A stretch of DNA of 64,000 nt from JAAGZL01 sp050297535 (GCA_050297535.1 JBNKSV010000009.1:1-64000), one strand, 5' to 3'. Counted from the stretch's first letter, positions 32,835 through 42,011 are shown. Translations and numbers: made by a program. The notes: generated by a model not told the origin, from the letters alone.

Positions 32835-34466
32835 TCAGGTTCTAAACTGACCTACCAACACTTGCAGACTTGCCGCCAGCTCTGATAGGGCGTCACTGGC
32901 CTGGGCGATAGATTCAGAGTTCTGCGTAGTATCATCGGCCACATCATTAATATTGACCACATTCCTACTCATCTCTACAGATACAGCACTCTGCTCACTG
33001 GCCGCAACCGAAATTTGATTGTTCATTTCGGTTATGGTGCCTACCGCTGCGGTAATTTCAGTCAAAACTGCACCGGCCCGGGCCGCTTCAGAAACACTGG
33101 CATCAGCCTTTTCGCGACTGCGATCCATTACCGTAACCGCTCCGCGCGCCTGATGCTGCAGGCTCTCAATCATAGATTGAATCTCCTGGGTCGACTCATG
33201 GGTGCGGGTAGCCAGGGTTCTAACCTCATCCGCCACTACGGCAAACCCTCTACCCTGCTCACCAGCCCGAGCCGCCTCAATCGCCGCATTAAGGGCGAGC
33301 AAGTTGGTCTGTTCGGCGATATTGGTAATCACCTCAACCACCCTGCCAATACCCTCGCTGTCCTCCTCAAGCCTCTGAATAACCCTGGACGCCTCGGCCA
33401 CCTCATCCGCAAGTGCATTGATAGTATTAACCGCATTATTGACAACCGTACTCCCTTCGATGGCCCGTTTATCCGCCTCTTGCGAAGAGTTGGCTGCCTT
33501 TAAGGCATTCTGCGCCACGTTGGCTGCGGTCTGCTCCATCTCGGTCATGGCAGTAGCAACCTGCTCCGTCTCTCTCTGCTGCTTGCGAGCACCGTCAATA
33601 CTGCGTTCAGTAATCTGAGCAAGCCTCTGTGACTCGCCTACAAGCTTGTCTGTAGTCTGAGTAACGTTATCAATAATGTGCTCAAACTTGCTCAGCATAA
33701 CGTTTATTGCCTTACCCAGATTACCCAACTCATCTCGGGAATCCAGTTCTATCCGATGACTAAGATTGGAGTCCTTTTCCACCAGATTGACTATGTCGGT
33801 AACCTTATGCAGCGGCCGAATCACCAGCCTTTTGAGAATCAAACTAACAATGACGAGGGCTATCACAAAAAACGTTGCATTAATGCCAAGGTCCTTCATG
33901 ATCTCTTTAAATATCAGGTCATCCATCGCCTTGAGTGAATAATCCACCCTTACCGCTCCCAATACTTCCCCTTCCGGGACAACATGGCACATCAGGCAGT
34001 TTGTCCCACGAGAATCCTTGGATGCCCGCATGGGCAACACCACGCTTAACACCCGCCCATCAGGCGTCTCAGATATAAGATCTATCTTTTCACCACTCAT
34101 CCCACGCTTGTCCAGCTCGTCCTTAACGGTATTGGGGCCCGCTCCCTGTCCATAGGCGCTAACAACGCCCTGACCTCGCACAATGTAGGCGTCCAAGACC
34201 TCTTCTCTAGAGGTCAGCTTCTTCCTGGCGATCTCTTTATTGGCCATTCCGCCGGTCAACATCAAGGTATTTACGTTATCAAAATAGGAATCCGCCATAA
34301 GATTCGATTGATCCTGAACTATCTCTTCGATCAATGACTTTTGGCTGTTATACCGGTATGCGGATGCCGTCACTAACACTATTGAGAAAAGGACAACCAA
34401 GGCAAGATCTATCTTGATGCCAACGGAAAGGGACGACCCTGTGGTGTTCTTATTACTGCTGGTCAT
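32835..34466 (-). CDS. Chemoreceptor with periplasmic haem-c binding domain
   Basis: A 543-residue transmembrane methyl-accepting chemotaxis protein. Membrane spans lie near residues 18-36 and 193-212; between them is a periplasmic sensor domain with one CxxCH motif, CLMCH at 157-161, expected to carry a covalently bound haem c. A HAMP domain (about 213-266) and the signalling hairpin (tip EQTNLLALNAAIEAARAGEQ, 385-404) follow. Haem-c chemoreceptor sensors are known in Desulfovibrio (DcrA) and Geobacter and respond to redox or oxygen. GGAG precedes the ATG and a sigma-28 promoter lies upstream. Two cytochrome genes are divergent from it. Confidence 0.93.
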   Translation of the reverse strand: MTSSNKNTTGSSLSVGIKIDLALVVLFSIVLVTASAYRYNSQKSLIEEIVQDQSNLMADSYFDNVNTLMLTGGMANKEIARKKLTSREEVLDAYIVRGQGVVSAYGQGAGPNTVKDELDKRGMSGEKIDLISETPDGRVLSVVLPMRASKDSRGTNCLMCHVVPEGEVLGAVRVDYSLKAMDDLIFKEIMKDLGINATFFVIALVIVSLILKRLVIRPLHKVTDIVNLVEKDSNLSHRIELDSRDELGNLGKAINVMLSKFEHIIDNVTQTTDKLVGESQRLAQITERSIDGARKQQRETEQVATAMTEMEQTAANVAQNALKAANSSQEADKRAIEGSTVVNNAVNTINALADEVAEASRVIQRLEEDSEGIGRVVEVITNIAEQTNLLALNAAIEAARAGEQGRGFAVVADEVRTLATRTHESTQEIQSMIESLQHQARGAVTVMDRSREKADASVSEAARAGAVLTEITAAVGTITEMNNQISVAASEQSAVSVEMSRNVVNINDVADDTTQNSESIAQASDALSELAASLQVLVGQFRT

Positions 34467-34777
34467 AGACCATATCTCCTGCAGTTTATACCTGCTGAAA
34501 ATAATTATAGGAAATAATCTACTCTGGGCTATCTATCGGCCCACTCATAGGTTTCTTTAGTTATTTCATGAAATTTATTGCAACCGGCCACTATTCATCT
34601 ATCCGGCCTATCAAGCGGGTATATACGCCCTGCCAAACAGCGCAAAAAAGGCCATACCAAAGGAAGGGAGATGCGCGAAAAAAAATACTAAATATTTCCA
34701 AATAACTGCCGCAATAGTTTACGGAAATGACAAAATTTACCAACTAAATTAAAGAACAATTGGATGGAGCAGCTAGC
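34467..34777. other. 311-base region between the haem-c chemoreceptor and cytochrome genes
   Basis: Holds the sigma-28 promoter of the chemoreceptor (34533-34559, minus) and, presumably, the unrecognised promoter of the cytochrome pair (plus), in an A+T-rich stretch near 34676-34760. No additional gene is seen. Confidence 0.6.
34533..34559 (-). promoter_or_regulatory. Sigma-28 (FliA)-type promoter of the haem-c chemoreceptor
   Basis: On the minus strand TAAA (34559-34556), exactly 15 bases, then GCCGATAG (34540-34533). The FliA consensus is TAAA-N15-GCCGATAA, so only the last base differs. The start codon is about 67 bases downstream. Confidence 0.8.
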
Positions 34778-35158
34778 ATGAGAAAACACGTTTTTAAGAC
34801 ATTTACGGCGGTTTGCGCGATCGCAATCATTTCTGGATGCAGTTCCGAACAACAACCGGTTTCGTACAAAACCGACATCAAACCCATCATAGATAAGCAT
34901 TGTGCCGAATGTCATCTGCCCGGCGGGACTGGAGCCGAGCAGACCAAGTTTCTTGTTGACTCCTATGACAACCTAATGAAAGGCACTAAATTCGGCCCTG
35001 TCATTGTAGCTGGCGACGCCCTTTCAAGCTCTTTGTACAGACTGGTTTCCGGCAAGGTGCATAAGTCCATTCAGATGCCGCATTCAAAGGAACCCATGTC
35101 TGCCCAGGAGACCGGCGCCATTGAAAAATGGATAAATCAAGGCGCCTTAAACAACTGA
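34778..35158 (+). CDS. c-type cytochrome lipoprotein
   Basis: A 126-residue protein with a lipoprotein signal (AIISGC, Cys21) and one haem-binding motif CAECH (42-46) in KPIIDKHCAECHLPGG. The later QMPHSKEPMSAQE offers possible methionine ligands. This layout matches small cytochromes related to the planctomycete-type cytochrome c domain. The ATG at 34778 is preceded by GGAG; the earlier ATG at 34760 would spoil the signal. It is 20 bases upstream of the next cytochrome and probably an electron donor or acceptor in the same chain. Confidence 0.88.
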   Translation: MRKHVFKTFTAVCAIAIISGCSSEQQPVSYKTDIKPIIDKHCAECHLPGGTGAEQTKFLVDSYDNLMKGTKFGPVIVAGDALSSSLYRLVSGKVHKSIQMPHSKEPMSAQETGAIEKWINQGALNN

Positions 35159-35178
35159 GTAACCGGAGAGACGATATT

Positions 35179-35484
35179 ATGAAAATGTACCTAATACTGT
35201 TGAGTGCGGTCGCATTCCTTATCTCCTCCCATGCCTTTGCAGATCAGGCCACCGCAACGAGTTCTGGATGCATGGCATGCCACAAGGCAGACGCCAAGCT
35301 GATAGGCCCGTCGTTTAAAGACATGGCCGCAAAATATGCAGGGCAACCAGGTATAGTTGAGGAACTGGCTGCGAAGGTGCAGGCAGGAGGCAAGGGGGTA
35401 TGGGGCGATATCGCTATGCCAGCAAGCCCGGCACCCATTGAAGACATCAAAAAGGTCATCGCCTGGATGCTGACCCACAAATAG
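35179..35484 (+). CDS. Small class I cytochrome c (c551/c8 type)
   Basis: A 101-residue precursor with a signal peptide cleaved near SHAFA and a mature part of about 80 residues. The haem motif is CMACH (31-35), followed by IGPSFKDMAAKYAG and the methionine ligand Met80 in DIAMPASP. This is a monohaem periplasmic electron carrier of the cytochrome c551 kind. GGAGAG lies upstream of the ATG. It pairs with the cytochrome lipoprotein. Confidence 0.93.
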   Translation: MKMYLILLSAVAFLISSHAFADQATATSSGCMACHKADAKLIGPSFKDMAAKYAGQPGIVEELAAKVQAGGKGVWGDIAMPASPAPIEDIKKVIAWMLTHK

Positions 35485-35530
35485 GATCAAAACTTACCAA
35501 CTATCCTAGCTTGCCGTGAGTGGAACAGAA

Positions 35531-35560
35531 AACGGGCCGAAGATCGCTCTTCGGCCCGTT
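35531..35560 (+). terminator. Bidirectional terminator between cytochrome c and mdh
   Basis: A perfect 13-base-pair stem (35531-35543 with 35548-35560) and a TCGC loop. The plus strand continues TTGTTG and the minus strand TTTCTG. It serves the cytochrome pair and the converging mdh gene. Confidence 0.9.
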
Positions 35561-35588
35561 TGTTGTTGCCACATAGCTTACTGGCGAA

Positions 35589-36572
35589 TCAGCCCTTCAG
35601 AAGATCTTTAACCACTTCGCGCTCACTACGTAACTCATTCAGGGTGATCTCGAACTGGGACCTAGCCCAGTCGGACATGGCGAGTCCTTCCACCACCTTC
35701 CAGTCCCCTTTACCGGTAGAAGTGATCGGAAAACCAAACATCAATCCGGCATCAACACCATATTCGCCGTTGGAACAGACTCCGGCGGAACACCAATCTC
35801 CTTCCTTGGTTGGGGTGATCAGAGACTTGACGTGATCCAAGGCGGCATTGGCGGCTGAGGCGGCGCTGGAAGCCCCGCGAGCCTTGATAACAGCAGCGCC
35901 ACGCTCTTGTATGGTTGGAATAAATGTGTCTCTTAGCCAAGCCTCATCATTGATCACATCTACGGCTGGCTTGCCACCAATCTTGGCATTCTCAAAATCC
36001 GGATACTGGTTGTTAGAGTGATTACCCCAGATTGTTACGTTGCTGACCTCGGCAACCGGCACCCCGGCCTTGGCCGCCAATTGACTCTTAGCCCGATTTT
36101 CGTCCAGACGCATCATGGAGGAGAAGCGGTCGTTAGGTACGTCAGAATTATTCATTGCGATCAGACAGTTGGTGTTGGCCGGGTTGCCAACCACCATGCA
36201 GCGCACGTCGTCCGCGGCTCTGTTCAAGGCCTCTCCCTGCCCCACAAAGATAGGGCCATTTACTTTGATCAGATCAGCCCGTTCCATACCCGGCCCCCGC
36301 GGCCTGGAACCGACCAAGAAGGCCTGATTGATACCATCGAAGGCCTTATTGGCATCATCGAACATCTTTATCTCGGCCAGGGTCGGGAAGGCGCAATCAA
36401 TTAGCTCCATGGCGACACCTTCCAATTTGTCCATCACCTGTGGGATCTCAAGCAGATGCAGATGCACTGGCCGGTCTGCCCCGAAGATTTCACCCGAAGC
36501 TATGCGGAATAACAGGCTATAGGAAATCTGTCCGGCGGCACCGGAAACTGCGACTCGAATTGGATCTGCCAT
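35589..36572 (-). CDS. mdh: Malate dehydrogenase
   Basis: Oxidises malate to oxaloacetate with NAD. The 327-residue protein is the cytosolic-type bacterial form, with the nucleotide loop VSGAAGQISYSLL, the active-site loop VGSRPRGPGMERADL, VGNPANTNC and the catalytic His in IWGNHSNNQ. GGAGGA precedes the ATG. It is part of the block that separates lipB and lipA and is divergent from lipA. Confidence 0.97.
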   Translation of the reverse strand: MADPIRVAVSGAAGQISYSLLFRIASGEIFGADRPVHLHLLEIPQVMDKLEGVAMELIDCAFPTLAEIKMFDDANKAFDGINQAFLVGSRPRGPGMERADLIKVNGPIFVGQGEALNRAADDVRCMVVGNPANTNCLIAMNNSDVPNDRFSSMMRLDENRAKSQLAAKAGVPVAEVSNVTIWGNHSNNQYPDFENAKIGGKPAVDVINDEAWLRDTFIPTIQERGAAVIKARGASSAASAANAALDHVKSLITPTKEGDWCSAGVCSNGEYGVDAGLMFGFPITSTGKGDWKVVEGLAMSDWARSQFEITLNELRSEREVVKDLLKG

Positions 36573-36754
36573 TATCTTGAATCCTCCAGAACTTTTATAC
36601 GTAGATTTGATATCTTAAGCCAATACCTTTCTGAATTGCTCTTTGGGCAAGGGCGTGAACCAATAAGCATAACACCAAGAAATTTGCTAACAAAAGCCTT
36701 TTTCCTGCATTAATCTCTTACCACAACCACTATTTACAACAGGAAATAAATCCT

Positions 36755-36796
36755 ATGCGGCGCTACAATCCGCCCTATGAACAGCAAAAACAATGA
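36755..36796 (+). other. Possible leader ORF overlapping the lipA start
   Basis: A 13-codon frame (ATG at 36755, TGA at 36794-36796) has AGGA ten bases upstream, whereas the lipA ATG at 36777 has no good ribosome site. It reads MRRYNPPYEQQKQ in a frame different from lipA and ends 20 bases inside it. It could couple translation to lipA or be chance. Confidence 0.3.
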
Positions 36797-37751
36797 CTCT
36801 GCCCCATCCCGCCACACCCCGGAAACCCATCAACGTGGGGCGGACAAACTTGCGCGCATACCGATAAAAGTCCAGCCTACGTCCAAATTCCAACGCAAGC
36901 CTGCTTGGATTCGCGCTACCGCAGCCAATGGTGCAGCCGTAAGCAAGATCAAACGCATCCTGCGGGATCACAACCTTAGCTCGGTATGTGAGGAGGCGGC
37001 ATGTCCCAACTTGGGAGAGTGTTTCAATCACGGCACCGCCACATTTATGATCATGGGAGACATCTGCACCAGACGCTGTCCATTCTGCGATGTCGCCCAC
37101 GGCGCACCGCAACCCTTGGACCCAGAGGAACCTACACAACTCGCCGACGCTGTAAGGATAATGCAACTGCGATACGTGGTGATAACGTCTGTCGATCGGG
37201 ACGATCTTCGTGACGGTGGGGCCGGACACTACGCCGACTGCATCCGCGAACTGCGCCGGATCAACCCGGGGTTGTCGATCGAGATACTGGCGCCGGATTT
37301 CCGTGGGCGCGAACAGATCGCCCTGGAATCTTTTAATCAAATACAGCCGGATGTGTTCAACCACAACCTGGAAACAGTCCCGCGCCTGTACAAACAATGC
37401 CGCCCTGGGGCCGACTATGCAGGCTCGTTAAATCTGCTCCGGATGTTTGCCGAGCGTCATCCCCAGGTGCCAACCAAGTCCGGCCTGATGCTGGGACTGG
37501 GGGAGACCATCACAGAGGTGGAACAGGTGATGCGTGACCTGAGGGAACATGGGTGCAACATGCTTACCCTGGGACAATATCTGCAACCAAGTCGCGACCA
37601 CCTGCCGGTGGAGCGCTTTGTGGAGCCTGGGGAGTTTGATCGCCTAAAACAGATCGGAGAGAATATGGGCTTCTCAAATGTGGCAAGCGGCCCGCTGGTG
37701 CGCTCCTCTTATCATGCTGACATGCAGGCTGAACACATCTTAAAGCAATAA
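36777..37751 (+). CDS. lipA: Lipoyl synthase
   Basis: Radical SAM enzyme inserting two sulfur atoms into octanoyl groups. The 324-residue protein has both iron-sulfur sites: the auxiliary cluster Cys71, Cys76 and Cys82 (CEEAACPNLGEC) and the radical SAM Cys97, Cys101 and Cys104 (CTRRCPFC). The C-terminal GPLVRSSYHA carries the serine ligand of the auxiliary cluster. It stands 4 kb from lipB. Confidence 0.97.
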   Translation: MNSKNNDSAPSRHTPETHQRGADKLARIPIKVQPTSKFQRKPAWIRATAANGAAVSKIKRILRDHNLSSVCEEAACPNLGECFNHGTATFMIMGDICTRRCPFCDVAHGAPQPLDPEEPTQLADAVRIMQLRYVVITSVDRDDLRDGGAGHYADCIRELRRINPGLSIEILAPDFRGREQIALESFNQIQPDVFNHNLETVPRLYKQCRPGADYAGSLNLLRMFAERHPQVPTKSGLMLGLGETITEVEQVMRDLREHGCNMLTLGQYLQPSRDHLPVERFVEPGEFDRLKQIGENMGFSNVASGPLVRSSYHADMQAEHILKQ

Positions 37752-37779
37752 ACAAATATAAAGCGGTTGAGGTAAAACA

Positions 37780-38553
37780 ATGGATCATGAAACCGAAATC
37801 ATCCTGAAGTCCCTGTTACTTCCGCCTGGCGGACTAATACTGCTACTATTTATCTCGTTGTTATTCATAAGAAAAGTATTCGGCAAACTCCTGCTAGCCC
37901 TGACCCTGGCGGCGTTTTATCTGCTAAGCACACCCGCCATATCCACCAACCTGATGGCCGGACTGGAACGGTATGTATTCGTCACACCGGAGGAGATCCT
38001 GGCCGCCAAGACGGAAGCCATTGTGGTACTGGGTGGAGACCTCTATGAGGAAGGACCGGAATATGGCGGTGACACCATCAAAGGTGAACTCCTGGAACGG
38101 GTACGATACGCGGCCTGGCTGCAAAAAAGAACCAATCTGCCGATCATCGTATCCGGTGGCAATATGGATAAAACAAAGCCTTCCGAGGCCAAACTGGCCG
38201 GTCAGGTACTCAAAGAGGAGTTTGGCTGCCAGGTCCTGGCCACGGAAGACCAGAGCAAAACCACCTGGGAAAACGCCCAAAACACCAAAGGCGTATTGGC
38301 TGCCAATGGGATAAAAAAAGTCGCACTGGTCACCCATGCCTGGCACATGCCACGCGCCATGCGGGTATTTACACAGCATGGTATCGACGCAATAGCCGCG
38401 CCCACTATCTTCTCCAACGGCAAACAGAATTCTAGTGACGACATGGCCAGAAACTGGCTACCGAGTTCCATAGCCCTAAGGACCAGCTATCTGGCGCTAC
38501 ATGAATACCTTGGTATGGCCTGGTATCAGATCAAAGAACTGCTTGGGATCTAG
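37780..38553 (+). CDS. YdcF/ElyC family membrane protein (DUF218)
   Basis: A 257-residue protein with two N-terminal membrane spans and a DUF218 domain: AIVVLGGDLYEEG, PIIVSGGN, DQSKTTWENA and VALVTHAWHMPRA. In Escherichia coli ElyC of this family affects envelope polysaccharide and peptidoglycan precursor use. GAGG lies upstream of the ATG. Its stop codon shares a CTAG palindrome with the stop codon of the converging fxsA. Confidence 0.88.
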   Translation: MDHETEIILKSLLLPPGGLILLLFISLLFIRKVFGKLLLALTLAAFYLLSTPAISTNLMAGLERYVFVTPEEILAAKTEAIVVLGGDLYEEGPEYGGDTIKGELLERVRYAAWLQKRTNLPIIVSGGNMDKTKPSEAKLAGQVLKEEFGCQVLATEDQSKTTWENAQNTKGVLAANGIKKVALVTHAWHMPRAMRVFTQHGIDAIAAPTIFSNGKQNSSDDMARNWLPSSIALRTSYLALHEYLGMAWYQIKELLGI

Positions 38554-38996
38554 TCATCATCGCGCCGGAACTCCCCTTCGATGATATTGGTATGGCGCGT
38601 TTCGGCCTCATTATGGGTATGCGGGGTAGGCTGTATGATCTGTGCCCGCCGTAAAAAGGCCAATATGGCCCATTTGCGAATAGCAGGCACCAGGGCAACA
38701 AACCCCACAATGTCGGTAATAAACCCAGGCAGCAGCAACAGAAAACCGCAGGCCAGAAGCACCATACCTTCCAGCATCTCGATGGCCGGGACCTCGCCCA
38801 TGGCCATGGATTTCTGCACCTTGATAGCGGTCGCCAGCCCCTGCATACGCACCAACAACCCCCCAAGTACCGCAGTAAACACCGTCAAGGCAATAGTAGG
38901 GATAGCGCCAATATAAGAACCAACCTCTATCAGCCAATAGAGCTCCAGCAAAGGAATGCCTACAAACAACGATAAAAACAATAGCAACGGATTCAT
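38550..38996 (-). CDS. fxsA: FxsA family membrane protein
   Basis: A 148-residue protein with about four membrane spans; segments GIPLLELYWLIEVGSYIG and LLLLPGFITDIVGF are typical of FxsA, named for interference with F-plasmid exclusion of phage T7. Cellular role is otherwise unclear. The tail (QPTPHTHNEAETRH) is polar. Confidence 0.92.
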   Translation of the reverse strand: MNPLLLFLSLFVGIPLLELYWLIEVGSYIGAIPTIALTVFTAVLGGLLVRMQGLATAIKVQKSMAMGEVPAIEMLEGMVLLACGFLLLLPGFITDIVGFVALVPAIRKWAILAFLRRAQIIQPTPHTHNEAETRHTNIIEGEFRRDDD

Positions 38997-39080
38997 GCGG
39001 AAAAAGCTTACGCCTTCCCAACTATGGGCACAAGACCGGCATACTTTACTACCCGGGAGCCGATCCTGTATCTTTCACCT

Positions 39081-39404
39081 ATGAATACCAACGCCATTAT
39101 TGTCCTCTGCACCTGCCCCGACAGGGAAAGCGCAGACCGTATAGCAAACCACCTGGTGAGAAACGGTCTGGCCGCCTGCGTAAATATATCTTCACCGATC
39201 ACATCCGTGTACAGATGGCAGGGCGATATAGAGACTTCCGAAGAGTATATGCTGTTCATAAAGACCACCAATTCCAGATATGAAGAGTTAGAGCAAGCCA
39301 TTCTATCCACACACCCATATGAACTTCCGGCGGTAGTAACAGTCCCTATTGAAAATGGTCTGCAGAATTACCTTGGTTGGATAGACCAATGCACTCACAA
39401 GTAA
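39081..39404 (+). CDS. cutA: Divalent-ion tolerance protein CutA
   Basis: A 107-residue small trimeric protein of the PII-like fold with LCTCPDRESADRIA, GLAACVNISSPITSVYRWQG and a C-terminal LGWIDQ. Linked to copper tolerance in Escherichia coli, though the mechanism is unsettled. The ATG at 39081 matches the family start; the longer frame from 39024 is not conserved. It overlaps dsbD by 16 bases, the common cutA-dsbD pair. Confidence 0.95.
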   Translation: MNTNAIIVLCTCPDRESADRIANHLVRNGLAACVNISSPITSVYRWQGDIETSEEYMLFIKTTNSRYEELEQAILSTHPYELPAVVTVPIENGLQNYLGWIDQCTHK

Positions 39405-41278
39405 CTCGCAACAGTTTTTTACTTCTTATATTCGGCGCGCTTTTCACTCTTCTCACCGGCACAGCGACCGCCCTGGAGCTCTTTGGAAAGGGAGGAGACT
39501 CCTCCAGCCTTCAGTCCATCCTCTCGGGGGATGGGGAAGAAATAATCCCTCCGGAACAGGCTTACATACTTAGCACCCAGGTAGAAACTCCACATCTGCT
39601 GCGGCTAAAGTGGGAGATTGCTGCAGGCACTTATCTCTATCAAGAGCGCATACGCATCACCAAGACAGAGGGCGACGGGATCTCTCTGGGCAAATACCAA
39701 CTGCCTCCAGCCGAAATAAAAAAGGATGCGCTACGCCCGGACGGCACCATTGGTGATCTGCCCATATACCACCATGAACTCGACCTGCCGCTGCCGCTCA
39801 TCAGGACCAACAAGGCTGCCACCAGCATAACCCTGGAGATCATGTACCAGGGCTGTGCTGATGCCGGATTCTGTTATCCGCCTCAGACCAAGCGAATCAC
39901 TCTGGATTTGCCGCCAGCCGATGCAGCCACCGCTATCGCCCCCAGCGCCGTCAGCACGACGACAGATCCAGTCTCTGAATTAGATAGCTTGGTCTCCATA
40001 CTCAAGGGCGGCAACTATTGGTTGATAAGTGGCATATTCTTCCTGGCTGGCCTGGGTCTGGCCCTGACCCCATGTATCTTCCCCATGATCCCGATCCTAT
40101 CCGGCATCATCGTCGGTCAGGGTAATAAGATCACCACCGCCAAGGCATTCAGCATCTCCCTGGTCTATGTGCTGGCCATGGCTATCGTGTACACCATTGC
40201 CGGTGTACTGGCCGGACTGTTCGGTGCCAACCTACAGGCCAGTTTCCAAAACCCATGGATACTCGGCAGCTTCGCCGGGATCTTTGTGCTACTGGCCCTG
40301 TCCATGTTCGGCTTTTTCGAGCTGCGACTTCCCAGCAGCCTACAGAGCAGACTTACCGAAATCAGCAACAAACAGCAAGGTGGGACCATGATCGGCGCCG
40401 CCATCATGGGCGCACTATCCGCATTGATCGTCGGTCCCTGCGTAGCTCCGGCCCTAGCCGCGGCCATACTGGTCATAGGCCAAAGCGGCGACCCCATCTT
40501 GGGTGGCACTGCGCTGTTTGCCCTAAGCATAGGCATGGGTGTACCTATATTAGCCTTAGGCACCTCGGTCGGAAAATTGCTACCCAAGGCGGGCGGATGG
40601 ATGAATGCCGTGAAGCGTGTGTTCGGCGTGGCCCTGCTGGCGGTGGCCATACTCATGCTGGAACGGGTAATACCCAGCGCCGTATCCATGATCCTGTGGG
40701 GGACACTGCTGGTAATATCTGGCATCTACATGGGCGCACTGCTTAGGCTAACGACCACCGCCTCAGGCTGGCAAAAACTCTGGAAAGGGCTTGGTGTGAT
40801 CCTGCTTCTCTACGGCGCCTTTATCCTGCTGGGGGCCGCCGCTGGTGGCAGTGACCCGCTCCAGCCACTGCGCGGCTCCAGTCTGTTGCAAGGCGCAGCA
40901 CCACAACCGCAACTCCCATTTAGGCTCATCAAGAGTGAAGCGGACCTGGATCGTGAGATCGCGGCCGCATCCACCCAGAACAGACCGGTGATGCTGGATT
41001 TCTCCGCCGACTGGTGTACCGTCTGCAAAGAGATGGAACGCTACACCTTTAGCGATCCAAAAGTAATAAAGGCACTGGAGGGCTTCGTGCTATTACGAGC
41101 AGACGTAACCGCCAACGACGCCACCGACAAGGCCCTGCTCCAAGGCAGATTTGGCATGCCGGGACCGCCCAGCATCATGTTCTTTGACCGCAGCGGGAAG
41201 GAACTCAAGAACCTACGTGTAGTGGGTTTTATGCCCGCAGACAAATTTTCCGCCTATGTGGAACGAGCTGCAAAGTAG
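39389..41278 (+). CDS. dsbD: Thiol:disulfide interchange protein DsbD
   Basis: Carries reducing power from cytoplasmic thioredoxin to the periplasm. From ATG 39389 it has 629 residues: signal peptide, an N-terminal immunoglobulin-like domain with the cysteine pair in GCADAGFCYPP, a central eight-span domain with redox cysteines in LTPCIFPMIP and GPCVAPAL, and a C-terminal thioredoxin domain with WCTVC. Needed for cytochrome c maturation and disulfide isomerisation, which fits the cytochrome genes nearby. Confidence 0.96.
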   Translation: MHSQVTRNSFLLLIFGALFTLLTGTATALELFGKGGDSSSLQSILSGDGEEIIPPEQAYILSTQVETPHLLRLKWEIAAGTYLYQERIRITKTEGDGISLGKYQLPPAEIKKDALRPDGTIGDLPIYHHELDLPLPLIRTNKAATSITLEIMYQGCADAGFCYPPQTKRITLDLPPADAATAIAPSAVSTTTDPVSELDSLVSILKGGNYWLISGIFFLAGLGLALTPCIFPMIPILSGIIVGQGNKITTAKAFSISLVYVLAMAIVYTIAGVLAGLFGANLQASFQNPWILGSFAGIFVLLALSMFGFFELRLPSSLQSRLTEISNKQQGGTMIGAAIMGALSALIVGPCVAPALAAAILVIGQSGDPILGGTALFALSIGMGVPILALGTSVGKLLPKAGGWMNAVKRVFGVALLAVAILMLERVIPSAVSMILWGTLLVISGIYMGALLRLTTTASGWQKLWKGLGVILLLYGAFILLGAAAGGSDPLQPLRGSSLLQGAAPQPQLPFRLIKSEADLDREIAAASTQNRPVMLDFSADWCTVCKEMERYTFSDPKVIKALEGFVLLRADVTANDATDKALLQGRFGMPGPPSIMFFDRSGKELKNLRVVGFMPADKFSAYVERAAK

Positions 41279-41287
41279 TAACCACCG

Positions 41288-41824
41288 ATGAACCAAAAAA
41301 AGATCTCAATCATCCTGGCCATGACGCTAGTAGTTGGAACAACCATCTGGTTTGGCTTGCAGCACCAACCGGCAACCACCCAGGCGCTACCCGCCCCCAA
41401 GATCCTACCGGAGCAACTCCCCAGCTTTTCCATGCAGGATACCGCTGGCAACACCAGAAACAGCGGGGATTGGCGGGGCAAGATCCTGATTGTAAACTTC
41501 TGGGCCAGCTGGTGCCCGCCCTGCCTGGAGGAGATGCCGGATCTGATAAAACTTCAGGAGCAATATTCATCCCAAGGGGTGCAGGTAATAGGGGTGGCGA
41601 TAGACGACCAGGAACAGGCAAAGAAATTCATGCGGGATCAAGGCATCAACTTCCCGGTAATCATCGGCGTGGATGATGCCATGGAACTGGGTAAAAAGAT
41701 GGGCAACCGCATCTCCACCCTACCCTATACCGCGATCTTCGACCAACAAGGCAAGACCAGGTATGCCCAGCCCGGCAAAATCAGCAAAAACGACCTGGAA
41801 CGGCTAGTAAAAACACTGCTATAA
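41288..41824 (+). CDS. TlpA/ResA-like thioredoxin
   Basis: A 178-residue membrane-anchored thioredoxin: an N-terminal hydrophobic anchor (residues about 7-24) and a periplasmic TlpA domain with the active site WCPPC in FWASWCPPCLEEM and cis-proline STLPYTAIF. It probably takes electrons from DsbD, encoded ten bases upstream, and reduces apocytochrome or other thiols. Confidence 0.93.
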   Translation: MNQKKISIILAMTLVVGTTIWFGLQHQPATTQALPAPKILPEQLPSFSMQDTAGNTRNSGDWRGKILIVNFWASWCPPCLEEMPDLIKLQEQYSSQGVQVIGVAIDDQEQAKKFMRDQGINFPVIIGVDDAMELGKKMGNRISTLPYTAIFDQQGKTRYAQPGKISKNDLERLVKTLL

Positions 41825-42011
41825 GTCAATTCCCCTTAGGGAAATAGTCGGAAATATGCTGGCAACTTGACGCCATCTGGTCTTATCTTGCGAAAAACTG
41901 GACAAGCCACAATACTCCGGGCAAAATCCAATCCTCACTGTATTTACGGCGGAGCTACCGGCCAGACAGAAACCGGAATCCCGCCAGATCAGGCAAACGG
42001 AAAACACTATC

